A DNA stretch of 22,803 nucleotides from CAKTOF01 sp964523945 (GTDB lineage Bacteria > Bacillota > Clostridia > Oscillospirales > Oscillospiraceae). The notes beneath the pieces were generated by a model that searched no databases, was not told the origin of the DNA, and worked only from the letters and a program-made list of their open reading frames with translations. Every line of letters starts with the position of its first letter. Positions within the stretch are counted from its first letter, which is position 1. The DNA is taken from contig CAZGBU010000019.1 of assembly GCA_964523945.1 (NCBI GenBank), positions 1-22,803 on the forward strand, written 5' to 3'. A program made the position numbers and the translations under genes. Below, one piece after another: positions 1 through 7,045 of this stretch.

Positions 1-6
1 CCTCGC

Positions 7-1911
7 TTATTCTTCCTGCCGGTAGTAATCCGTTTCGATCATGGCGTCGCTGGTTTGGATAAAGCCAGCGGCGATCTGTTCCATCTGCTCGATATCGACC
101 TCCTCGGCCGCACCCTCCCACAGCTCTTCGATGACCTGTCCGCCGGAGCAGAGCACGCCGCCGGAGAGCCATGTCCCGTCGCTGAAGACGACATAACCCG
201 GGTAATTGTCGTCGAATGCGTCCTGTCCAACGTAGTCGTAGTCATTTTCAATGCCAAACAGATTGAGCACAGTCGGCACGAGATCGGCGGTATTCAGCGG
301 CTTGTCGACGGTCTGCGGCTCCATTCCGTACGACCAGATGAAGCAGGGCGTGCGCATCTCCAGATAGGTGTTATCGACGCCCGAGAGCTCCATGACCATC
401 TGCTGATCGGCAATGGGATAGGCGTAGTGATCGGTAAACGCGACGATCACAGTGTCCTCCAGATGACCGTATTCCTCGAGCGTTTCAAGCAGCATCGTAA
501 ACATATCGTCGACCAGACGCGCCTTGTTTGCGATGACGTCAAGTGTCTCATTGCCGTACTTGCCGATATATTCCGGATAGATCTCCAGCCCATAGCGTGC
601 AAATTCATCGTCATAGGTATATGGTGTGTGTGCATTGCGGGTGATGATATAGTCGAAAAACGGCGCATCGGCGAACATCAGATCGCGCAGCGTTTCATTT
701 TTGAGCATAAAGCAGTCGTCATAGAGTGCAGGGTCGTCGGCGCTGTCCACATAGTCCTCATAGCTGTGGTAGGCGTCGAACCCGATGGCCGGCAGCATAA
801 CGCCGCGGTTGTAGAAAATCGGTGTGTTATAGTGGAACACGCCGGTCGTGTAGCCAAGTGCGCCAAACTGGCTGGGCAGGCTTTGCGAGAAGTCGTTGTC
901 TGAATAATTCAGCGCCGAACGGCCTGACGTCGGCAAAAAATAGCCTGCATTTGCACAGAATTCGGTGTTGAATGTGTGAATGGAGGAATAGATCGGCGTG
1001 AAAAAGTTAGTGAAGTTGATGCCCTCTTCCATCAGCCGGCAGATGGTCGGCGTGTCCTCTTCGTTGATGACGAAATCATCCATTGTCTCCATCAGCACCA
1101 GGATGACGTTTTTCCCCTCAAAAATGCCGGTCATCTCGTTGCGCTCATGTTCGCCGCGGGCGGCGTACCATGCGTCCGCCGCGGTGCGCTTGGCCGCAAG
1201 CGTCTGCTGGTATGACGGCAGCATCGGCTGAATGTGATGCCGGATGACATCCTGCGTGAGCAGCTGGTAGTATCCGCAGACGGAAAAGACCTTTTCTGCG
1301 TCATAGAACGTGCTGTAGATCCCATAGTGGTTGATGGTTTGACGGAAGACGGTTGCGTTGTATTTGTCCTTGTCCTCATAGGCCAGGCAGTCTTCGAGGA
1401 TATAGTGCTTGGCTACCATCGCGCCGGCGATGACGGCGAGACACAGCACAGGCGTGTACCAGCGGCGGCGGAAGCGGGGCATCAGGAGAATGCCGACCAC
1501 GCCGGCGGCGAGCAGCGCCGCGCTGGCGACCCAGAAACCGAAACTGAGATTTGAGAAGATCGTGCCGGTGTAGTCCGCGCCTTCGCCAGCGTGTGCAATG
1601 TCGGAGATCCAGATCATATGGCCGAGGATACGGATGCAGGCCGCCTGCGCGCAGGCGAACGCCGCACAGAAGAAATAGCCGAGCCCGTAGAAAATCTGCC
1701 CGAGCCGGCGCGGGAACATCAGCACGGCCGCCGTCGCGACAATGGCCCACATCAGCGACATCCAGATACCATACGCGTCGTCCGTTTCGACGAAGCTGCG
1801 CAGATACAGCTCGACCGCAAGCAGTGACAGCGGGATCCAGACCGCGCCAATGGCGTCGCGCACGGGTGCGCTCAGTCGGAGGCGGGAGCGAATTTCAGAG
1901 AAAGAATGCAT
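7..1911 (-). CDS. LtaS-like membrane phosphoglycerol transferase / sulfatase-fold protein
   Basis: This 634-residue protein has the LtaS architecture. About five hydrophobic segments (roughly residues 23-40, 48-66, 72-95, 122-144 and 151-168) are followed by an extracellular alkaline-phosphatase/sulfatase-fold domain from about residue 265. Family metal and active-site positions are visible: Glu275 in VLMETMDDF, the probable catalytic Thr313 in IHTFNTEF (the place of GKTSDSEF in LtaS), His428 in NAHTPY, and Asp494-His495 in FTDHYAY. Known members move glycerol-phosphate from phosphatidylglycerol onto a growing lipoteichoic acid or onto glycan. Here the acceptor is unknown, and other phosphoglycerol or phosphoethanolamine transferases are possible. 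The start is the ATG at 1911, preceded by a weak AGGTG. The gene is divergent from the beta-helix gene, and its downstream side is outside the window. The family is clear; the exact polymer is inferred. Confidence 0.85.
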   Translation of the reverse strand: MHSFSEIRSRLRLSAPVRDAIGAVWIPLSLLAVELYLRSFVETDDAYGIWMSLMWAIVATAAVLMFPRRLGQIFYGLGYFFCAAFACAQAACIRILGHMIWISDIAHAGEGADYTGTIFSNLSFGFWVASAALLAAGVVGILLMPRFRRRWYTPVLCLAVIAGAMVAKHYILEDCLAYEDKDKYNATVFRQTINHYGIYSTFYDAEKVFSVCGYYQLLTQDVIRHHIQPMLPSYQQTLAAKRTAADAWYAARGEHERNEMTGIFEGKNVILVLMETMDDFVINEEDTPTICRLMEEGINFTNFFTPIYSSIHTFNTEFCANAGYFLPTSGRSALNYSDNDFSQSLPSQFGALGYTTGVFHYNTPIFYNRGVMLPAIGFDAYHSYEDYVDSADDPALYDDCFMLKNETLRDLMFADAPFFDYIITRNAHTPYTYDDEFARYGLEIYPEYIGKYGNETLDVIANKARLVDDMFTMLLETLEEYGHLEDTVIVAFTDHYAYPIADQQMVMELSGVDNTYLEMRTPCFIWSYGMEPQTVDKPLNTADLVPTVLNLFGIENDYDYVGQDAFDDNYPGYVVFSDGTWLSGGVLCSGGQVIEELWEGAAEEVDIEQMEQIAAGFIQTSDAMIETDYYRQEE

Positions 1912-1943
1912 GGCACCTACCCGATTTCAAGAATAATAGCTAT

Positions 1944-1972
1944 AGCTTACACGATTTACGCGTAAAATGCAA
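1944..1972 (-). promoter_or_regulatory. Possible promoter of the LtaS-like gene
   Basis: On the minus strand, TTGCAT (1967-1972) is followed after 17 nt by TAAGCT (1944-1949). The -35 matches other promoters in this window, but the -10 is poor. TATAGC nearby at 1939-1944 has the wrong spacing. This is a weak call. Confidence 0.25.
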
Positions 1973-1989
1973 ATCCGTCGTGCATTTTA
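1963..1989. promoter_or_regulatory. 9-9-9 inverted repeat between divergent genes (operator candidate)
   Basis: TAAAATGCA at 1963-1971 and TGCATTTTA at 1981-1989 form a perfect 9-bp dyad separated by 9 nt. It covers the candidate -35 of the leftward gene and lies just upstream of the -35 (1997) of the rightward gene, where one regulator could act on both. A separate 12-bp palindrome, TTTACGCGTAAA, adjoins it at 1955-1966. Function is inferred from position only. Confidence 0.4.
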
Positions 1990-1996
1990 TGTGCGC

Positions 1997-2025
1997 TTGC
2001 ATTCGGGCGGAAAACCTGTTAAAAT
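1997..2025 (+). promoter_or_regulatory. Sigma-A-type promoter of the beta-helix gene
   Basis: TTGCAT (1997-2002), a 17-nt spacer, then TAAAAT (2020-2025) preceded by TGT, an extended -10. The predicted start of transcription is near 2032, about 35 nt before the GTG start codon. Confidence 0.65.
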
Positions 2026-2066
2026 CGGAATAAAATTTGCCCGGCAAACCGGGCGGGGAGGCGGAA

Positions 2067-2735
2067 GTGTTGATTACGATTCCGGAACTGCTCGATCTTG
2101 ACCACACCATAGCCCGGGCGTTGTTTGACGGAAAGACATATCCGTGGGAGGTGCTCGGCGGAATCAGCGCGTTTATCCGTGCGCTCGGGCCGACGCTGCC
2201 GGCAGCGGAGTTTGACCACCCGTCCGAGGACGTGTGGATTGCGAAAGACGCGGCGGTTTTTCCCTCGGCCTATCTGGCCGGACCGTGCATCATCGATCAC
2301 GAGGCGGAGGTGCGCCACTGCGCGTTCATCCGCGGCAGTGCGATTGTTGGCCGCGGCTGCGTTGTCGGAAACTCGGTCGAGCTGAAAAATGTTGTTCTCT
2401 TCGACAGCGTGCAGACGCCGCATTACAATTACGTCGGCGATTCGATCCTCGGCTACAAGGCGCACATGGGTGCCGGCTCGATCACATCCAACATTAAAAG
2501 CGACAAGACGAACGTCACGGTGCACGCGCCGTCCGGCGCGATTGCGACGGGGCTGCGCAAATTCGGCGCCGTGCTCGGTGACGGGGTGGAGGTCGGCTGC
2601 AACAGTGTGCTCAACCCGGGGGCGGTGCTCGGCCGGCGGTGCATTGTCTACCCGGTATCGAGCGTGCGCGGCGTCGTGCCGGCGGATTCGATTTACAAGG
2701 GGAAAGACGATATTGTACCGCGGCAGATGGTGTAA
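2067..2735 (+). CDS. Left-handed beta-helix (hexapeptide-repeat) protein, GlmU C-terminal-like
   Basis: This 222-residue protein has irregular hexapeptide repeats through most of its length (for example AFIRGSAIVGRGCVVGNSVEL, visible in two halves around residues 85-110, and later VLGDGVEVGCNSVLNPGAVLG near 175-200). Such repeats fold as a left-handed beta-helix. The segment around HYNYVGDSILG, GAGSITSN and TGLRKFGAVLGDGVEVG resembles the acetyltransferase half of GlmU. No nucleotidyltransferase domain (GXGTRM motif) is present, so it is not a full GlmU. It could acylate a sugar-nucleotide or be a sugar-phosphate nucleotidyltransferase partner; the substrate is unknown. I chose the GTG at 2067 because GGGGAGG (2055-2061) lies 5 nt upstream. 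TTG at 2070 is a close alternative. The in-frame TTG at 2037 lacks a ribosome site. It stands alone between a promoter and a terminator. Confidence 0.75.
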   Translation: MLITIPELLDLDHTIARALFDGKTYPWEVLGGISAFIRALGPTLPAAEFDHPSEDVWIAKDAAVFPSAYLAGPCIIDHEAEVRHCAFIRGSAIVGRGCVVGNSVELKNVVLFDSVQTPHYNYVGDSILGYKAHMGAGSITSNIKSDKTNVTVHAPSGAIATGLRKFGAVLGDGVEVGCNSVLNPGAVLGRRCIVYPVSSVRGVVPADSIYKGKDDIVPRQMV

Positions 2736-2737
2736 AT

Positions 2738-2778
2738 AAAAACCGGTGGAACGGGATTTCCCGTTTCACCGGTTTTTT
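2738..2778. terminator. Bidirectional intrinsic terminator
   Basis: A long stem (AAAAACCGGTG then GAACGGG, loop ATTT, and CCCGTTT then CACCGGTTTTT) has one G-T wobble. It is T-rich on both sides, so it can end the rightward beta-helix gene and the leftward hypothetical gene, which converge here. Confidence 0.85.
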
Positions 2779-2779
2779 G

Positions 2780-3223
2780 TCAGTTGAGCTTCTGGAAGAG
2801 TTCGCGCCAGGTGGCAAACGCCTGCTGATACTCGAGGTGAGACGCCTCACGCTTGCGGGTTTCTGTTGCGTATGTGCCAAGGATGAAGTCACGGTTGGCG
2901 AGCCGGCACGTTGTCTTATAGAACGAGAACTCGGTTCCCTTTTCGATTTTCCAGATGACATCGAGTTCGCCGGCCAGACCGTCGGGATCCTCAAAGTTAT
3001 CCCACCATTTGAAGATGAAGTCGACCTCATAGACGTCTTTGAAGCCCTCGGCGCGCATGCATGCGACCTGCTCCGGCGTCTCGGAGAATGTTTCTTCCCA
3101 GGCAGAGATACCCTTCTGCTTCTTCTCGAGCCAGATGTTGCGGACGGTGTCGGCAACCTTATTTGCGGTCAGCTGCCAGGATTCGGTCACGGGGGCTTTT
3201 TCCAGAACTTCGCCGATTAACAC
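2780..3223 (-). CDS. Hypothetical protein, tryptophan-rich, soluble
   Basis: I do not recognise this 147-residue protein. It has no signal peptide or membrane segment and is rich in aromatic and charged residues (for example FIFKWWDNFEDP and ATWRELFQKLN). Three cysteines are scattered rather than in a metal motif. The start is GTG at 3223, with GGAAAGGAT about 10 nt upstream. An ATG nearer that site (3231-3233) is in another frame and stops after about 24 codons. It has its own strong promoter (3297-3325) and shares the terminator at 2738-2778, so it is probably a real expressed gene. It follows the glycoside-hydrolase gene with a 109-nt gap, and read-through from that operon is also possible because no terminator is visible between them. 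Confidence 0.7.
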   Translation of the reverse strand: MLIGEVLEKAPVTESWQLTANKVADTVRNIWLEKKQKGISAWEETFSETPEQVACMRAEGFKDVYEVDFIFKWWDNFEDPDGLAGELDVIWKIEKGTEFSFYKTTCRLANRDFILGTYATETRKREASHLEYQQAFATWRELFQKLN

Positions 3224-3296
3224 AGTGAATCATCCTTTCCTTGTTGAGTTGCGCACGGCCGGAGCCGCGGCGGCGTGGATTTTGTCCTGCCTTTTC

Positions 3297-3325
3297 AGTT
3301 TACCGAACGCAGCGCGAATTGTCAA
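3297..3325 (-). promoter_or_regulatory. Sigma-A promoter of the hypothetical gene
   Basis: On the minus strand, TTGACA (3320-3325), a 17-nt spacer, then TAAACT (3297-3302). The -35 begins only 7 nt after the stop codon of the glycoside-hydrolase gene. It implies a leader of about 65 nt. Confidence 0.7.
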
Positions 3326-3332
3326 TGGCCGG

Positions 3333-4703
3333 CTAGCTGATTATGCCGTAATTCAGCTTCATGCTCAGAATTCGCAGCACGCTCTCGTCGATGCGGGATT
3401 CTGTGAGCCGACCGCTGTCGATTGCGTCCATCACGCTGTCGACGGCTTCACGTAAGCTTGCCGGCTCGAGCAGGATGTCGACACCGGCTTCGATGCAGCG
3501 CACAGCCAGCTCACCGGCGGTATATGTCCCGTTGACAGCGCCCATTTCCAGGCTGTCGGTGATCACGACACCGTCAAAGCCCAGTTCACCGCGCAGGATC
3601 TCGGTGACGAGCGTGTAAGATACGACAGCCGGCTCGTCATCGATCGCGGGGACGGTCAGATGACCGACCATTACCATATCCGCTCCGGCCTCGATCCCTG
3701 CCTGGAACGGAAGGAATTCGCCCGCCTCCAGTTCCGCTTTCGTCTTATTGACGTAGGCCGCTCCGTTATGGGAATCCTCTGCCGTGTCGCCGTGGCCTGG
3801 AAAATGCTTGAGTGTGCAGATGATCCCCTCGTCATGAAAGCCGGCGACGGCGGCGGCGACCAGATCGGCCGCCTGCGCAAAGTCATCGCTGTAGGCGCGC
3901 ACGCCGATGACGGTGTTGTCCGGATTGGACCAGACGTCCGCGACCGGAGCAAAATCGACGTTGAATCCGTAGGCGGCCAGATCGGCGGCGATGGTCTGCG
4001 CATTTTCGCGCGCAGTCTGCACACCATCGTCTTTATAGGTGTACATTGAGTCAATATAGGTCGTGCCGAGCGTGCGCATCAGGCGGTTGACCGTACCACC
4101 CTCCTCGTCGACGGCGATCAGCAGCCCCAGTTCCGAGTACGATTGTGTGTTGGCGATCATTGTCAGCACCTGATCCGACGAGAGCAGATTTTGTGCGAAA
4201 TAGACCAGTCCGCCGACCGGGTATTCCGCCAGCGCCAGCCGCGTCTGTTCGCCTGCCTGGGTGGCGGTAGCGACGCCCGTCAGGCTCTCCGGTGTGACGA
4301 CAAACATCTGGCAGACCTTTTCCCACGTTGTCATTCCAGCGAGAATCTCCTGCGCACGCGCCGTGACCGGGTCGGTCTCCACATCCGACTCGCCTGTCTG
4401 TTCAGGCGGTTCGGATTCTGTCTGCGTGCCGGCGGAGTCCGGCCCGGAATCTGTGCCGCCCGTGTCCGGTTCGGTCTCCGCCGGCTCCGTTGGCTCCACC
4501 AGTTCGGACGGCGCGGACGGGTCTTTCGGCGTGTCTGCGCTGTCCGCTTCTCCGGTGTCTGATGCGTCCGGCGATGAAGCGGGTTCTGTCAGGATCCGCG
4601 TGCGGACAAACCCGACGAGCAGCGCGCCCTCGGCCAGTACGATCAAAACCAGAATGATACCGATGATCCAGGCAACCGGATTGCGGTATTTTTTCTGTGC
4701 CAT
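3333..4703 (-). CDS. Membrane-anchored family 3 glycoside hydrolase (NagZ-type beta-N-acetylhexosaminidase)
   Basis: This 456-residue protein has a membrane anchor at residues 11-33. A disordered Ser/Thr/Pro/Asp/Glu linker (about 36-115) leads to a GH3 catalytic domain (about 117-456). The NagZ signature is intact: KHFPGHGDT at 299-307, the His of the general acid/base Asp-His dyad at 312 (DSH), and the nucleophile Asp383 in VITDSLEM. Family members release terminal beta-N-acetylglucosamine from muropeptides or other glycans; the anchor and linker place this one outside the membrane. I chose the ATG at 4703 because GGGAG lies 7 nt upstream. An earlier in-frame ATG would overlap the previous gene without a ribosome site. 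It starts 4 nt after the VWA-lectin gene, so the two are probably translationally coupled and act together at the wall. Substrate specificity is inferred. Confidence 0.9.
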   Translation of the reverse strand: MAQKKYRNPVAWIIGIILVLIVLAEGALLVGFVRTRILTEPASSPDASDTGEADSADTPKDPSAPSELVEPTEPAETEPDTGGTDSGPDSAGTQTESEPPEQTGESDVETDPVTARAQEILAGMTTWEKVCQMFVVTPESLTGVATATQAGEQTRLALAEYPVGGLVYFAQNLLSSDQVLTMIANTQSYSELGLLIAVDEEGGTVNRLMRTLGTTYIDSMYTYKDDGVQTARENAQTIAADLAAYGFNVDFAPVADVWSNPDNTVIGVRAYSDDFAQAADLVAAAVAGFHDEGIICTLKHFPGHGDTAEDSHNGAAYVNKTKAELEAGEFLPFQAGIEAGADMVMVGHLTVPAIDDEPAVVSYTLVTEILRGELGFDGVVITDSLEMGAVNGTYTAGELAVRCIEAGVDILLEPASLREAVDSVMDAIDSGRLTESRIDESVLRILSMKLNYGIIS

Positions 4704-4707
4704 TTTC

Positions 4708-6864
4708 TCACTCCCATTCGCAGACATAGGCGATTCGCCCGTTCAGGAATCCGCTCCCGGCCGGGTCGTTTCGCTGGTCATTCCAGGTCCAGCCGCCAAG
4801 CGATTCCACATTCCAGAGCATGATGTAGTATTCCTCAGTCCCATCGTGATCGACGCGTGACGGTTCCCCGTCGGACCAGTTTTCATAGGTAAACGGTTCG
4901 CCAGTGATCCAGTGCCCGAACACGCTGCCCTGTGCGTCATAGGAGGTGTAACCGCCAAGCCAGACACAGGTGACGCCGGCCTCCTCGGCCAGAGCGATGA
5001 GCGTATCCATCTCCTCCTGTGAGGTGATGGTGGCCAGGTGGCCGCCGAGCGCTTCGCAGCGGGCCTTTGCCTCCTCCCAGGAGACGTCGGCCAGGAACAG
5101 CTCGTAGCGGGATGTGTGCGCATACGGCTCAGGGTCGGTGATTTCATTCGGCGCGAACGAGCCGGTGCAGGAGCCCACCCAGTCCGTGTCGGCCAGGTTG
5201 ACCTCGAACGCGCGTGCGGCGTACCGGCCGCTCACCTCGTCGGCCTCGTAGGTGATCACATACATGCCCTTTTCCTGCTCGTAGACCGCCGCGTAGATTG
5301 CAGAGAGGTCAAGCAGATCGTCGATGAACCAGTACTGCCCGCCGGTTCGCGAAGCGATATCGCGCAGTGTCGTCTCATAAACGTCCGGGCCGACGCCGAT
5401 GATGTAAACTGGAATGCCGCATTTCACTGCGTATTCGATGACATCCTCGCTGGTGGACGTGCTCATATTGTCAATCCCGTCGGTGAATGCGATGACACAG
5501 CCGGCGCCGATCTGCCGCGCGGCGCTGGTAATGCCATCATTCAGCGCGTCATACAGTGCGGTCGACCCCTCCGGAAACATGTTGGAAATGCCGTTTTTGA
5601 GCAGCTCTGCCTCTCCAGTGTAGCTGCACATCTGGCGGACGATGGTGTCAAACGAGAGCACCTCCGCCTGGTCGCCGACGGCAAACTGCAGCGAGTCGAC
5701 AAACTGCTGCATCACTTCCTTGATCCGCTCCATGTCACCGTCGCTGATGCTGTCGCTCTTGTCGGCGATCAGGGTGACAGACAGGCTCTCGGTCCCGTCG
5801 AGCTGGTGGGCGCTCTGCACCTCGCGCGCAATAAAAGCGCCGCCCTCCACACTTTCGCGGAGTGTAAACGCCTCGGCCGGCAGCCCGGAAACCGGCTCGC
5901 CCGTGGCGGTGTCGAGCACGCGGATAAACGTCTGTACAAGCGGAAATGCGGAGACATCGGCGGAGACAAAGCGCATACTTGCTTCCTGTGCGGCGGCAAC
6001 AATGGCATAGCTTGCGCGCATGGGCAGCGTCACGCCGCCAATGCGCACGCTGAGCACGACCTCCCGCTCGCCCGGCTGCGCGCCCTCCGGCGTTTGCCAG
6101 GTGATCAGGCCGCTTGTGCCGGCCGCCGAATAGTCAAACTCACATACCTCGCCGTTGTCCGTCAGCGTCAGCTGTGCTTTGTCCGGCGCAGCAGTGGCAA
6201 ATGTGAAGGTGACTGACATGTTCCGGCCGTCACCGGGCAGGATCGCGACCAGAACCGGGCTGAGCGCAACGGCCTCTGTCAGCTCGTCATACAGCGCCGG
6301 CAGATCGTTTTCGCCGTCAAGCTGCGCGAGCAGGTCAGATGCGCGGCCATAGTCGCCGAGGGCAGCGGCCTCCTGCGCATCGTGCAGTACGGCGTCGACG
6401 TCGACGTCGATTTCAGGGGACGGCTCGTCCACTGTGTCATCGCGCTCCGCTCCAACGGCGCCTGAATCCGCGCCCGCTTCTTCGTCGGACGTGCTCAGCC
6501 TGCCGCCGAACGGCGAGCTGCCGGACGCGGAGACATATTTCCAGATCAGAAAGCCTGCTGTGCCGGCCAGCGCAATCGCCAGCACCACGATGGCGATGAC
6601 AATGGCCGGATGCGTCCGCCGTCGCGGCACGCGCGGCGCTTCCTGCGCCGGCGAGGTTGATGCTTCGGGCAATTCCGGTTCCGGCGCTGCCTGCGGCTGC
6701 TCGGAGGTGGTTTCCTCTGGCGCAGAATCTACTGCCGGTGTCGTATGCACACGGGATACATCATCCCCGCTCATACTGCCGGGCACCTCGACGACCGGCT
6801 CACCGCAGGCCGGACAGAATTTTGCCCCATCCCGGAGCGGTTGGCCGCATTGATTGCAAAACAT
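4708..6864 (-). CDS. Zinc-ribbon / membrane / VWA / C-type-lectin-like multidomain surface protein
   Basis: This 718-residue protein has four parts. A zinc ribbon (Cys3, Cys6, Cys17, Cys20) is followed by an acidic Pro/Ser/Glu linker, then a membrane helix (about 86-108). An extracellular region follows. It contains a beta-rich stretch (about 205-290), a von Willebrand A domain (about 360-540) with a full metal site (Asp368-x-Ser370-x-Ser372, Thr435, Asp462), and a C-terminal C-type-lectin-like domain (586-718). The lectin domain shows WLGG, GEPFTYENWSDGEPS, WTWNDQRND and YVCEWE, with Cys603 and Cys715 as the likely disulfide pair. Such lectin folds bind glycan or protein, and VWA domains bind protein or matrix. 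The start is the ATG at 6864, with AGAGGGG 8 nt upstream. In-frame codons further upstream run into the divergent promoters. It is the first gene of an operon with the GH3 enzyme. Its role is not known; a surface glycan receptor or scaffold is my inference. Confidence 0.85.
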   Translation of the reverse strand: MFCNQCGQPLRDGAKFCPACGEPVVEVPGSMSGDDVSRVHTTPAVDSAPEETTSEQPQAAPEPELPEASTSPAQEAPRVPRRRTHPAIVIAIVVLAIALAGTAGFLIWKYVSASGSSPFGGRLSTSDEEAGADSGAVGAERDDTVDEPSPEIDVDVDAVLHDAQEAAALGDYGRASDLLAQLDGENDLPALYDELTEAVALSPVLVAILPGDGRNMSVTFTFATAAPDKAQLTLTDNGEVCEFDYSAAGTSGLITWQTPEGAQPGEREVVLSVRIGGVTLPMRASYAIVAAAQEASMRFVSADVSAFPLVQTFIRVLDTATGEPVSGLPAEAFTLRESVEGGAFIAREVQSAHQLDGTESLSVTLIADKSDSISDGDMERIKEVMQQFVDSLQFAVGDQAEVLSFDTIVRQMCSYTGEAELLKNGISNMFPEGSTALYDALNDGITSAARQIGAGCVIAFTDGIDNMSTSTSEDVIEYAVKCGIPVYIIGVGPDVYETTLRDIASRTGGQYWFIDDLLDLSAIYAAVYEQEKGMYVITYEADEVSGRYAARAFEVNLADTDWVGSCTGSFAPNEITDPEPYAHTSRYELFLADVSWEEAKARCEALGGHLATITSQEEMDTLIALAEEAGVTCVWLGGYTSYDAQGSVFGHWITGEPFTYENWSDGEPSRVDHDGTEEYYIMLWNVESLGGWTWNDQRNDPAGSGFLNGRIAYVCEWE

Positions 6865-6913
6865 ATCCGCATCCCCTCTCTTTGCGCCGGATGGCGCAGG
6901 ATACTCCGCGTTC

Positions 6914-6942
6914 ATTATGAGCCATTTTCCGTCAAAATGCAA
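6914..6942 (-). promoter_or_regulatory. Promoter of the VWA-lectin / GH3 operon
   Basis: On the minus strand, TTGCAT (6937-6942), a 17-nt spacer, then CATAAT (6914-6919). It is divergent from, and close to, the aminotransferase promoter. Confidence 0.6.
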
Positions 6943-6961
6943 CCAAACAATTCGGAATTGC

Positions 6962-6990
6962 TTGACAGTCCGCCGGGGTGGGGCTAATAT
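6962..6990 (+). promoter_or_regulatory. Consensus sigma-A promoter of the aminotransferase
   Basis: TTGACA (6962-6967), a 17-nt spacer, then TAATAT (6985-6990). The -10 overlaps an in-frame ATG at 6989, which excludes that ATG as the translation start. The predicted leader is about 50 nt. Confidence 0.75.
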
Positions 6991-7045
6991 GTCAGTTGAA
7001 CACGCGAAAAAGCGAGAAATGAGCGTAGAAAAGGAGCAGGCAACG

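Noticed and set aside
5038..6216. 392-codon plus-strand frame opposite the VWA-lectin gene
   Set aside because: Antisense to a multidomain gene with a conserved VWA metal site; no start signals.
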